From positions 241,923-305,922 of the forward strand of contig CAKRNA010000002.1 in the NCBI GenBank assembly GCA_934365195.1: a DNA stretch of 64,000 nt, read 5' to 3'. Of this stretch, positions 33,313 through 41,259 are shown one piece after another. The position numbers and the translations under genes were made by a program. The DNA is from an uncultured Clostridia bacterium (GTDB lineage Bacteria > Bacillota > Clostridia > Christensenellales > CAAEEZ01). Position 1 is the first letter of the stretch; the number at the start of each line of letters is the position of its first letter. The notes under the pieces are model-generated. The model made no database searches. It was not told the origin of the DNA and worked only from the letters and a program-made list of their open reading frames with translations.

Positions 33313-34574
33313 TATTTTCTCCTTAAATCTTCCAAAATATCGTACTCGATTTTTGGTCCTACGTAACTTACTACTACTTTGTCAAAATCAAAAATATACT
33401 TAACCACTTTCATTACGTCGCTAATATCTGCGTTTTCAATCTCGGCAATCTTCTTATCGATATCGAAGATTTCGCCGCTAAGTAGCGCCTTGTTTCCGTA
33501 TGCCCTCATAAGTGCAATCGTACTTTCGCTGCCAAGTACTAGCCCGCTTTTAAGTTGGATTTTAGCCCTTTCAAATTCCTTTTCGGTAATGCCGTTTTTA
33601 ACAACGTCCATAATTTCCTTTTTAATCTCTTTAATAGCAACTTCCACGCTCTTTGGATTTGTTGCAAAAAAGATAGTGAAAAATCCGTCGTTCACGTAGC
33701 AAGACGGCATAGAGAAAATCGAATACACAAGCCCTCTTTCCTCTCTTATTCTTTGGAATAGCCTACTAGTCATACCGTCGCCAAAAGCCGTGTTGAATAG
33801 TTTTAGCACGGTTTCCTCCTTGGACTTTAAGGAAAACCCGGGGAATGCAATGCCCACGTTTGCTTGGTTGATTTTCCTATTTTTCACAATTTGGCTTGGC
33901 GTTGCCTCGTGCGGCTCATAACCCTTTTTCTTCAAGGTTTTTTTGGTAAAGTTGTCGGTAAAGTACTTATTCACTAGGGCGATAGCGTCCTCTTTTGTAA
34001 TATCGCCAACAATAGATATTACGGTGTTGTTTGCAACGTAATACTTATCCACGTAATTTTCAAGTTGCTCCTTGGTAAAGCCCTTCACGTTTTTTGCCGA
34101 GCCTAAAATCGTCTTACCTAAGGTGTGACCTTTGTAGTACTCGCTCGATAGTAGGTCAAGGCAGATATCGTCAGGCGTGTCCTCTGTCATGTTTATTTCT
34201 TCAAGCACTACGCCCTTCTCCTTTTCCATTTCGTCCTCAGGGAAGGTGGAGTTAAAGAAGATATCGGACAGCACTTCCATACACTTATCGGCGTATTCGT
34301 CCACCGACACGGTGTAAAAACAAGTGTTTTGCTTTGAAGTGTAAGCGTTGAACATAGCGCCGATACTATCCAAATCGTCCGCTATTTGAAATGCCGTTCT
34401 GGTTTTAGTGCCTTTAAACACCATATGCTCTATAAAATGCGAAATGCCGTTTTCTTTCTTAGTTTCGTTCACGCAGCCCGCCGCCACCATAACGCCTATG
34501 GATACCGAACGCACGCTGCTGATATAATTATGCGTTAAGATAAGTCCGTTTTTAAATTTAATAAGTTCGTTCAT
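33312..34574 (-). CDS. ymxG: M16 family zinc metallopeptidase (YmxG/MlpA-like)
   Basis: Processing-peptidase-like zinc protease. The 420 residues carry the inverted zinc motif HFIEHMVFKGT (HxxEH, residues ~45-55), with a downstream glutamate ligand expected in the EKEKGVVLEEINM stretch. The second, non-catalytic M16 domain includes the SRLFQRIREERGLVYSIFS arm that completes the active site. GAGGTAATT precedes the ATG. The order rpsO-pnp-ylxY-ymxG is conserved in Bacillus and Clostridia. Substrate unknown. Confidence 0.93.
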   Translation of the reverse strand: MNELIKFKNGLILTHNYISSVRSVSIGVMVAAGCVNETKKENGISHFIEHMVFKGTKTRTAFQIADDLDSIGAMFNAYTSKQNTCFYTVSVDEYADKCMEVLSDIFFNSTFPEDEMEKEKGVVLEEINMTEDTPDDICLDLLSSEYYKGHTLGKTILGSAKNVKGFTKEQLENYVDKYYVANNTVISIVGDITKEDAIALVNKYFTDNFTKKTLKKKGYEPHEATPSQIVKNRKINQANVGIAFPGFSLKSKEETVLKLFNTAFGDGMTSRLFQRIREERGLVYSIFSMPSCYVNDGFFTIFFATNPKSVEVAIKEIKKEIMDVVKNGITEKEFERAKIQLKSGLVLGSESTIALMRAYGNKALLSGEIFDIDKKIAEIENADISDVMKVVKYIFDFDKVVVSYVGPKIEYDILEDLRRK

Positions 34575-34673
34575 AATTACCTCGATATATTCTATAAATA
34601 TAATTATATAATATTTTATTAGTTTAGTAAAGACTAAAAAAACAATAATTACCTACTTTTATTAACAATAATC

Positions 34674-34704
34674 AAAAAAATATCCGTTATTTTAGCGGAT
34701 ATTT
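34674..34704 (-). terminator. Intrinsic terminator of the ylxY-like gene
   Basis: AAATATCCG (34678-34686) and CGGATATTT (34696-34704) with a nine-base loop, followed by an A run on the plus strand (T on the transcript side), six bases after the stop. Confidence 0.75.
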
Positions 34705-34709
34705 AAAAT

Positions 34710-35423
34710 TTATATATTATTTTCTCCCACGTTTTCGCTTACCGTAACGCACTTAAAACCGCTTTCTTTGTAATAGTTCAAAATTTTGTCAAGCGCCTCT
34801 AAGGTGTGCTTTGTGGGGTGCGCTAAAATTAGGTCGCCTGCTTTAAGGTTTTGCGTTGCCCGTTTAAACGTCAAATTCTTGTCCTTATCCCGCCAGTCAA
34901 TCGTATCTTTGCTCCACATAATAGTGGTCATTCCAAGGTTTTTGCTTGCTTTTAAGGTATCGCCACAAAACGCTCCGGACGGCGGAGCAAACAGTTTTAC
35001 GTCCTTTCCCGTGAAGTTTTTAAGTAGTTTATTCGTCATATTTATCTCGTCATAATTCACGTTATAACTAAGTTTTGAGTGGTCCTTATGTAAGTAGCCG
35101 TGGTTTCCTATTTCGTGCCCCCTTTCGTCTATCATTTTCACAATTTCAAAATTCTTTTCAGCCCAACTACCACCGATAAAAAAGGTGGTTTTAAAGCCGT
35201 ACTTATCAAATACGTTTAGCATATCTTCGATATATTCAGTCCCCCAGTACACGTTTATCATAAGGCTAACCGCTTTTTCCTTAGTGTTACCCCTATAAAT
35301 CGGCTTTTCCACCCCGCCGCTCACGGTCGCAATTGCGCCATAATAGGTAGTCACGTAAAAAAGAACGGCAAGCATACTAAAAATCGTCACGTTACTAATA
35401 AAATTAAACCGCTTTCTATTCAT
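34710..35423 (-). CDS. ylxY: Polysaccharide deacetylase-like protein (YlxY type)
   Basis: NodB-homology protein with an N-terminal membrane anchor or signal (~10-30), acting outside the membrane; sporulation-related in this synteny. The 237 residues show SLMINVYWGTEYIEDML where catalytic deacetylases have the TFDDG motif, so the first metal Asp is missing. Later motifs are kept: GHEIGNHGYLHKDH, LFAPPSGAF, MWSKDTIDWRD and LILAHPTKHTLEAL. Enzyme activity is therefore uncertain. TTGGAGGG precedes the ATG. It lies between pnp and the M16 peptidase as in Bacillus. Confidence 0.85.
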   Translation of the reverse strand: MNRKRFNFISNVTIFSMLAVLFYVTTYYGAIATVSGGVEKPIYRGNTKEKAVSLMINVYWGTEYIEDMLNVFDKYGFKTTFFIGGSWAEKNFEIVKMIDERGHEIGNHGYLHKDHSKLSYNVNYDEINMTNKLLKNFTGKDVKLFAPPSGAFCGDTLKASKNLGMTTIMWSKDTIDWRDKDKNLTFKRATQNLKAGDLILAHPTKHTLEALDKILNYYKESGFKCVTVSENVGENNI

Positions 35424-35437
35424 AAACCCTCCAAGTC

Positions 35438-35466
35438 AATATATGAAAACTTGCGACCATATATTA
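35438..35466 (-). promoter_or_regulatory. Possible sigma-E-type promoter of the ylxY-like gene
   Basis: CATATATT (35438-35445; seven of eight to CATACANT) with TAATATA (35460-35466) 14 bases upstream. Confidence 0.3.
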
Positions 35467-35632
35467 CGTTATTATCAAAAGTCAGCAAGCAAAAATACAA
35501 TATTTTAAGGCATTTTTACAACAATTTTTATTATACAATATCAATATTTTTATAATACTTTTGTAATTTTTTGCTATTTTTTATTACTAAACTAGCAAGG
35601 CGCAAAAATATTTGATCTTAGTAAAAATAAAA

Positions 35633-35661
35633 GCGACACCACCCGAAAAACGTGCTATAAT
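35633..35661 (+). promoter_or_regulatory. Extended -10 promoter of the small plus-strand ORF
   Basis: GCGACA (35633-35638), a 17-base spacer, and TGC-TATAAT (extended -10, 35653-35661). The predicted start coincides with the ATG at 35668. Confidence 0.6.
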
Positions 35662-35667
35662 TTAACT

Positions 35668-35850
35668 ATGGAAAACGCAAAACTAACAAAACTTGATTTA
35701 TATTTAGAGCAAAAGAAAACGCTGGATACTTTTTTGGAAAAAGGCGCAATATCCCAGGCTCAGCACGATTACAGCCTAGGCTGTCTTAAAAGGAAAATGG
35801 GCTTTGAAAACCTTGACGCCGAGCCTATCCCTACAACTAATTACGAATAA
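35668..35850 (+). CDS. Small SHOCT-like protein, leaderless
   Basis: Unknown function. The 60 residues include TLDTFLEKGAISQAQHDYSL and a KRKMGF ending, a pattern like short SHOCT-type domains and small clostridial proteins of the same kind. No membrane segment. It is one of only two genes on the plus strand here. An extended -10 promoter ends six bases before the ATG and no ribosome binding site exists, which suggests a leaderless mRNA. A 25-bp tandem repeat follows the stop. Confidence 0.7.
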   Translation: MENAKLTKLDLYLEQKKTLDTFLEKGAISQAQHDYSLGCLKRKMGFENLDAEPIPTTNYE

Positions 35851-35867
35851 TAGCGACTATTTCTACC

Positions 35868-35960
35868 AAATAATTATATAGTTACTACTACTAAATAATT
35901 ATATAACCACTACCACTAAACGATTATATAATCACAACTACTAACCGATTATATTGCCAC
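35868..35960. repeat. 25-bp tandem repeat, about 3.7 copies
   Basis: Units start at 35868, 35893, 35918 and 35943. The first three read roughly AAAtaATTATATAnnnACtACTACT and differ at a few positions; the fourth is partial. It lies just after the small plus-strand ORF and does not encode anything recognisable. Confidence 0.75.
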
Positions 35961-36035
35961 GGGGCTACTCTATCTTTTTATTATATATTCGCCTTGTTTT
36001 TATAATAATATTTTGAAAAATCCTTTTTTTAGCAT

Positions 36036-36063
36036 AAAAAATCCGCAACCTTAGTTGCGGATT
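36036..36063 (-). terminator. Terminator downstream of pnp
   Basis: AATCCGCAAC (36040-36049) and GTTGCGGATT (36054-36063) with a CTTA loop and T-rich flanks. It lies about 90 bases after the pnp stop and may also serve the convergent small ORF. Confidence 0.8.
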
Positions 36064-36154
36064 TAATTATTTGTTTTTTTAGGTTTAACCTTTTTTTAGG
36101 CTTATTCTAAACCTTGTTTTAGGCTAAATTTTAGCCTAATCTTTGGCTTAAATT

Positions 36155-38239
36155 TTATAGTTTTTCAACTAATTTTAGGTCCACCCTGCCTTTATCGTCA
36201 ATCTTGATAACCTTAGCAGTTACTCTGTCGCCGATATTAACAACGTCCTCAACCTTTTCTACTCTGTCTTTTGACAATTTAGAAATGTGGATAAGACCTT
36301 CTTTTCCCGGAGCAAACTCAACGAATGCGCCAAAACTCATTATTCTTTTTACCTCGCCTTCGATGATATCGTTCTTCTCAGGATCTTTGCAGATAAGTTC
36401 GATAATCTTCTTTGCTTGGTTGCAAGCCTCTAAGTCTACGCTGCTAACGAATACGTTTCCGTCGTCGTCAATATCAATCTTAACGCCGGTTTGTTCGATA
36501 ATCTTGTTGATTACCTTTCCGCCTGATCCGATTACGTCCTTAATCTTATCAACGTCGATAGCAAAGGTGATAATCTTAGGAGCATAAGGAGATAGTTCTT
36601 TTCTTGGCTCTGGGATAACGTCTAACATTTGTTGCATTATCTTCATTCTGCCGATCTTTGCTTGCTCTAAAGCAGTACGTAAGATGTTCTCGTCGATACC
36701 TTTAATCTTAATATCCATTTGGATTGCCGTAATGCCGTCTTTAGTACCTGCAACTTTGAAGTCCATATCGCCTAAGAAGTCCTCAAGACCTTGAATATCG
36801 GTAAGGATAGCAACTTTGCCCTTCTCCTCGTCCTTAATCAAGCCCATTGCAACACCTGCAACCGGTGCTTTTAGAGGAACGCCTGCGTCCATCAAACTCA
36901 TAGTGCTTCCGCATACGCTTGCCATTGAAGACGAACCGTTAGAACTTAATACCTCCGATACGGTTCTGATTGCGTAAGGGAACTCGCTCTCTGAAGGGAT
37001 AACAGGAAGTAGTGCTCTTTCAGCAAGTGCACCGTGGCCGATTTCACGACGTCCCGGGCTCTTTAAAGGTCTTGCCTCACCCGTGCTGTATGGAGGGAAG
37101 TTGTAGTGATGCATATATCTCTTGAATACTTCGTCGTCCAAACCTTCTAGTTTTTGTACTTCGCTAATAGTACCTAGCGTACAAACGTTTAATACTTGGG
37201 TTTCGCCTCTGGTGAATACAGCAGAACCGTGAGTTCTCGGCAAAACGCCTGCCTCACACCAAATAGGTCTGATTTCGTCTAGTTTTCTACCGTCTGCTCT
37301 AATACCTTTGTCGATGATATTTGCTCTCATAGTAGCCTTTTTCATCTTGTAAAGTACTTCGTCGATGTATTTTGCTTGGTCCGGGAAGATTTCAGCAAAA
37401 TGCTCTTGAACCTCAGCGGTGATTTCGTCTTCTCTCTTTTGTCTTTCGTGTCTATCGGTGGTATCGAAAACGTAATCCATTCTGTAGCCAACGTACTTTT
37501 TAACAGCCGTAGCAAGTTCCTCGCTAGCAACGTCTAGGTATACTTCGGTTTTCTCTTTGCCAACCTCTTTTACAACGTCCTCAACGAACGCACAAATCTT
37601 TTTGATTTCTTCATGACCGAATAGGATTGCTTGTAGCATCTCCTCTTCAGAAATAATATCGGCACCGGCCTCAACCATCAAGATTGCGTCTTTAGTTCCG
37701 GCAAGTGACAAGTGTAATCTACTTCTATCTCTTTGTTCGCTATCAGGATTGATTACGTATTTGCCGTCTACCATACCAACGATAACTGCTGCGGTAGGGC
37801 CTGCAAACGGAATATCAGAGATACATAATGCAATAGAAGTACCAAGCATTGCGTATACCTCAGGCGGACACTCAGGGTTTACAGACAAAGCGGTAGCAAC
37901 TACTGCAACGTCGTTGTACATTCCCTTAGGGAACATAGGTCTAAGTGGCCTATCAATAAGTCTTGACGTTAAAATAGCCTTGTCGCTAGGTCTACCCTCT
38001 CTCTTTTTAAATCCACCCGGGATTTTACCGATAGCGTACAATTTTTCTTCAAAATCACAGCCAAGAGGGAAAAAGTCCATACCCTCTCTTGGGCTAGCAG
38101 CCATAGTTACGTTGTTCATAACTACCGTGCCGTCGCATTTTACAAAACATTCTCCGTTAGATTGACCACAGTATCCGCCAATCTCAACTTCAACTTTTCT
38201 TCCACCGATTTCGGTTGTAAAAATTTTACTTTCTTTCAT
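36155..38239 (-). CDS. pnp: Polyribonucleotide nucleotidyltransferase (PNPase)
   Basis: Phosphorolytic 3'-5' exoribonuclease. The ATG at 38239 (694 residues) follows GGAGGAAAG and is preferred over an ATG nine codons upstream. Two RNase PH-like domains are recognisable: the first by PREGMDFFPLGCDFEEK and RPSDKAILTSRLIDRPLRPMF. The second has RTHGSAVFTRGETQVL, PGRREIGHGALAERAL and GSSSMASVCG. It ends with a KH domain (KDVIGSGGKVINKI) and an S1 domain (FGAFVEFAPGKEGLIHIS). It follows rpsO, with several hairpins between. Confidence 0.97.
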   Translation of the reverse strand: MKESKIFTTEIGGRKVEVEIGGYCGQSNGECFVKCDGTVVMNNVTMAASPREGMDFFPLGCDFEEKLYAIGKIPGGFKKREGRPSDKAILTSRLIDRPLRPMFPKGMYNDVAVVATALSVNPECPPEVYAMLGTSIALCISDIPFAGPTAAVIVGMVDGKYVINPDSEQRDRSRLHLSLAGTKDAILMVEAGADIISEEEMLQAILFGHEEIKKICAFVEDVVKEVGKEKTEVYLDVASEELATAVKKYVGYRMDYVFDTTDRHERQKREDEITAEVQEHFAEIFPDQAKYIDEVLYKMKKATMRANIIDKGIRADGRKLDEIRPIWCEAGVLPRTHGSAVFTRGETQVLNVCTLGTISEVQKLEGLDDEVFKRYMHHYNFPPYSTGEARPLKSPGRREIGHGALAERALLPVIPSESEFPYAIRTVSEVLSSNGSSSMASVCGSTMSLMDAGVPLKAPVAGVAMGLIKDEEKGKVAILTDIQGLEDFLGDMDFKVAGTKDGITAIQMDIKIKGIDENILRTALEQAKIGRMKIMQQMLDVIPEPRKELSPYAPKIITFAIDVDKIKDVIGSGGKVINKIIEQTGVKIDIDDDGNVFVSSVDLEACNQAKKIIELICKDPEKNDIIEGEVKRIMSFGAFVEFAPGKEGLIHISKLSKDRVEKVEDVVNIGDRVTAKVIKIDDKGRVDLKLVEKL

Positions 38240-38332
38240 CTTTCCTCCAACAATTAGCCCAAACAATTCCCGAAAGGGCTAACGCAACTTTCGTTGCTAA
38301 TATTTTAGCCAAGATATTCTTGGTTTTTTCCT

Positions 38333-38363
38333 CAAAAAATAGGGGCAAAAAACTGCCCCTATT
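38333..38363 (-). terminator. Terminator or attenuator after rpsO
   Basis: AATAGGGGCA (38338-38347) and TGCCCCTATT (38354-38363) with a six-base loop and T-rich sequence downstream on the minus strand, five bases after the rpsO stop. Confidence 0.8.
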
Positions 38364-38367
38364 AAAA

Positions 38368-38634
38368 TTACTTTCTAAGACCTAGACTTTCAATTAAAGC
38401 CTTATATCTGTTCAAGTCCTTTTCCTTTAAATATGCAAGTAGGTTTCTTCTTTGACCTACCATTTTAAGTAGACCACGACGAGAGTGGAAATCCTTTTTG
38501 TGAGTAGCAAGGTGGGTGTTTAATTCCTCAATTCTTGCGGTAAGTAAAGCGATTTGAACCTCAGGAGAACCGGTATCTCCTTCGTGAGTAGCGTACTTTG
38601 TGATAATTTGTTGCTTCTTTTCGTTTGAAATCAT
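38368..38634 (-). CDS. rpsO: 30S ribosomal protein S15
   Basis: Binds 16S rRNA in the central domain. The 88 residues have the exact family length and motifs: HEGDTGSPEVQIALLTARI (~17-35), then NTHLATHKKDFHSRRGLLKMVGQRRNLLAYL. TAGGAGAT precedes the ATG. It stands directly upstream of pnp, as in most bacteria. Confidence 0.98.
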   Translation of the reverse strand: MISNEKKQQIITKYATHEGDTGSPEVQIALLTARIEELNTHLATHKKDFHSRRGLLKMVGQRRNLLAYLKEKDLNRYKALIESLGLRK

Positions 38635-38717
38635 TTTTTTATCTCCTATAAATTTAATTCGCCTTAGTCAAAGTAAAAAAACGGAGTTTTTCAAAACCTT
38701 GACGTAGGTACGAGTAA

Positions 38718-38745
38718 ATAATACCATACTTTTTATAAAAAACAA
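38718..38745 (-). promoter_or_regulatory. Probable promoter of rpsO
   Basis: TTGTTT (38740-38745), a 16-base spacer and TATTAT (38718-38723) with an upstream TG making an extended -10. Confidence 0.45.
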
Positions 38746-38770
38746 AACGTTTTGACAGCATTATATTGCA

Positions 38771-40213
38771 TTATTTATTATTATAATTATTTTTATCCCA
38801 AAATTCCAGTTGTTTTTTTAAATTTTCGTCAAAGCGCTCTATATATTCCTTGGCGTTTTTCATATTAGCGAACCTTTCCAGCCTATCGCCCGAATAAATT
38901 CTTTTGGATATTGCCCCCGCCCCGCAAGCAAGAATCGAGGTGTTTTCCTCCATAATATCGATATTGTAAACGCAACTAAAATCTTTTTTGTTCGTGTAGC
39001 CCGTGTTTTCTAGGTTGCCGCCCATATTTTTTTGGCGATAGGTGTAATAAGGGAAGTATCCGTTTTCTTTCAAAACCGCTTGCGACCTATCCACCATCTT
39101 TTTTGCAAGTTCGCTTTGGTTGTTTTCGTAGTTTTCCTCAGTCAGCCTAGAACCTTTTTTCAGCGCCAAAGTGTGCACCGTGATATTGTCGGGTTTTAGC
39201 ATTACGGTTTTTTCAAGCGTGTTGCAAAAATCTTCGTATGTTTCATTTGGCAAAAGCGCAATCAAATCCATATTGATTAAAAAGTCGTAACTTCTAGATA
39301 ATTCGTACGCCTTGTATATGTCCTCTACGCTGTGTTTTCTACCTATTAAATCCAAAGTTTTTTGGTTAAAGGTTTGCGGATTTACGGATATCCTGTTCAC
39401 GCCGTTATTTTTAAGCATATCCAGTAGTTCTTTGGTTATCGTATCAGGTCTTCCGACCTCCACCGTAAACTCCGCATCGTAGTCAAGTAGGCTTATAATT
39501 TTTTCAAGGTCACTTACTTCAAGCGAGGACGGAGTGCCACCCCCTACGTACACCGCACGAACTTTGTAATTATTCTCCAAAACCACGTTTTTCATAGCAA
39601 TAATCTCATTTTGTACTAATTTTACGTAGTCTTTAACGTATTTCTTTTGCTTGGTTATATCGGTGGAAACAAACGAACAATAAGAGCATCTTGACGGGCA
39701 AAACGGGATATTTACAAAAAAATCCACCTCGTTTTCGCTCCTGTTTAATATCGGTTTTTGCACCTCGACAATGCTTTTAATTAGCCCTGCTTTCTCCTTT
39801 GACACAAGGTACTTATCCATCATTATTTTCTCTGCGTCAAAGCCTAAATCGTCGTATTTTCTATACAATTTAGTAGGTCTTATTCCCGTCAAACTGCCAT
39901 AAGGTAAGTCCCTGTTAAATATGCTTTTTAGCACCTTGTATGCCGATATTTTTACGCAAAATTTAAGGTAACTTTTTTTGTCGATTTCGCTTTTATAATC
40001 CTCTTTTTTATAGTTAAAAACCTTAGATATTTTCTTTTCAAAATCGGTTTTTACCTCTACTATTATATCCTCTTTTTCCTCTAAATTCACCTCAAAAGTT
40101 TGGTATTCGCCCTCGCCTTTGTACTCTTTTACGGCAAAGCAAAACGCCCTGATTTCGTCGGCAATATCGTTAGAAAAAGCCGTGTTTGTAACAATTTTAA
40201 TTTGATTTACCAT
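38771..40213 (-). CDS. hemZ: HemZ-like radical SAM protein (coproporphyrinogen dehydrogenase family)
   Basis: Radical SAM protein of the HemN/HemZ family. The 480 residues have an N-terminal ~160-residue extension typical of HemZ, then VNIPFCPSRCSYCSFVS with the CxxxCxxC cluster motif (C172, C176, C179). GGGTPSSL, VEVGRPDTI and NMDLIALLPNETYEDF follow. No other heme biosynthesis gene is in the window, so the physiological substrate is uncertain. The start overlaps the MBL hydrolase stop by seven bases. Confidence 0.88.
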   Translation of the reverse strand: MVNQIKIVTNTAFSNDIADEIRAFCFAVKEYKGEGEYQTFEVNLEEKEDIIVEVKTDFEKKISKVFNYKKEDYKSEIDKKSYLKFCVKISAYKVLKSIFNRDLPYGSLTGIRPTKLYRKYDDLGFDAEKIMMDKYLVSKEKAGLIKSIVEVQKPILNRSENEVDFFVNIPFCPSRCSYCSFVSTDITKQKKYVKDYVKLVQNEIIAMKNVVLENNYKVRAVYVGGGTPSSLEVSDLEKIISLLDYDAEFTVEVGRPDTITKELLDMLKNNGVNRISVNPQTFNQKTLDLIGRKHSVEDIYKAYELSRSYDFLINMDLIALLPNETYEDFCNTLEKTVMLKPDNITVHTLALKKGSRLTEENYENNQSELAKKMVDRSQAVLKENGYFPYYTYRQKNMGGNLENTGYTNKKDFSCVYNIDIMEENTSILACGAGAISKRIYSGDRLERFANMKNAKEYIERFDENLKKQLEFWDKNNYNNK

Positions 40214-40812
40214 CTTCCTTTCTCGCTAAACAAAGTAGTACTTTCGCCGTGACCCGTTAAAAGCAAATAGTCCTTTTTAAAGCCAAAAAGTAGGTCTTGG
40301 CTCTTTAACATATCCACAAAACTACCCGTTGGCAAATCCACCCTGCCGTAACTACCTTTAAACAAAGTGTCGCCGACAAGCATCACGTTTTCCTTATCGA
40401 ATAGGTAGGTAAGGCTGCCTACGGTGTGCCCAGGGGTTGCAATCACTTTTACGTCGTAGCCCGCAACTAAAAGGTTTTCGCCGCCTTCAAGTAGTACGTC
40501 AGGCGTAAAAACGTCAAAAGTTTCGCCTACGTTCGCCGCTAGATTTTTGTTCGTAGTTAAAAAATCTACCTCTTTTTTTGGCATATACACCTTTGCGCCC
40601 GTTAAATTTTTAAGGCTAGCCACTCCGCCCGAATGGTCAAAATGAGTATGCGTTAAAAGGATATAACTGATTTTATATCCTTTATCCGTCACTTTTTTAT
40701 AAATTTTTTCTGCCTCGCCGCCGCAATCCACCACGACGCACTCGTTATTCGTGCCATAAATCAAGTAGGTGTTCGTGCCTAGTATCGATGTTTCTACGAT
40801 TTCGTAATCCAT
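40207..40812 (-). CDS. MBL-fold metallo-hydrolase (glyoxalase II-like)
   Basis: Predicted zinc hydrolase of the metallo-beta-lactamase fold, often annotated as hydroxyacylglutathione hydrolase-like; substrate unknown. The ATG at 40812 (201 residues) has AGGTGATT directly before it, better than the GTG two codons upstream. Metal motifs are LTHTHFDHSGG (HxHxDH), ATPGHTVGSL, LVGDTLFKGSYGRVDLP and LLTGHGEST. It lies between dtd and hemZ in a tight operon, as in many Clostridia. Confidence 0.87.
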   Translation of the reverse strand: MDYEIVETSILGTNTYLIYGTNNECVVVDCGGEAEKIYKKVTDKGYKISYILLTHTHFDHSGGVASLKNLTGAKVYMPKKEVDFLTTNKNLAANVGETFDVFTPDVLLEGGENLLVAGYDVKVIATPGHTVGSLTYLFDKENVMLVGDTLFKGSYGRVDLPTGSFVDMLKSQDLLFGFKKDYLLLTGHGESTTLFSEKGRW

Positions 40813-40818
40813 AATCAC

Positions 40819-41259
40819 CTATTTGCTTTCCACAATCAAGGTAACAGGTCCGTCGTTAGATATATCCACCAGCATATCCGCCCCGAACTTGCCCGTTTGC
40901 ATTTTTACGTCGTAATTTCTAATCTCCGCCAAAAACTCCTCGTAAAGCCCCTCGCTAATACTTGGAGCGCTCGCCCTTACAAAACTCGGTCTTCTACCCT
41001 TAGAGCAATCGCCGTACAAGGTGAAGTTGCTTACCACAAGCAATTCCCCCTTAACGTCTAGTAAAGATAGGTTAAGTTTTCCGTTTTCGTCGGCAAAAAT
41101 CCTAAGATTAAGGATTTTGTCCGTTACGTATTTGATTTTTTCACTATTATCCTCGTCCTCGAAGGCGCAAAGCACCACAAGTCCGCCGCTAATTTCTCTT
41201 TTTTCAGCGTTATCAATAACTACGCTCGCATTTTTCACTCTTTGTACAATACAACGCAT
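40819..41259 (-). CDS. dtd: D-aminoacyl-tRNA deacylase
   Basis: Removes D-amino acids (and mischarged Gly) from tRNA. The 146 residues fit the family: MRCIVQRVKNASV start, LVVSNFTLYGDCSKGRRPSF (the SQFTLY-type motif, here SNFTLY) and the C-terminal NDGPVTLIVES (the NxGPxT motif). The SQFTLY glutamine is replaced by Asn. Start overlaps the rel stop by one base. Standard rel-dtd order of Firmicutes. Confidence 0.95.
   Translation of the reverse strand: MRCIVQRVKNASVVIDNAEKREISGGLVVLCAFEDEDNSEKIKYVTDKILNLRIFADENGKLNLSLLDVKGELLVVSNFTLYGDCSKGRRPSFVRASAPSISEGLYEEFLAEIRNYDVKMQTGKFGADMLVDISNDGPVTLIVESK

Larger units (their letters stand above)
35851..36154. other. 304-base gap between the small ORF and pnp
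   Basis: Holds the 25-bp tandem repeat (35868-35960), the pnp terminator (36036-36063) and, at 36119-36139, a TTAGGCTAA/TTAGCCTAA inverted repeat. No gene seen. Confidence 0.5.
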
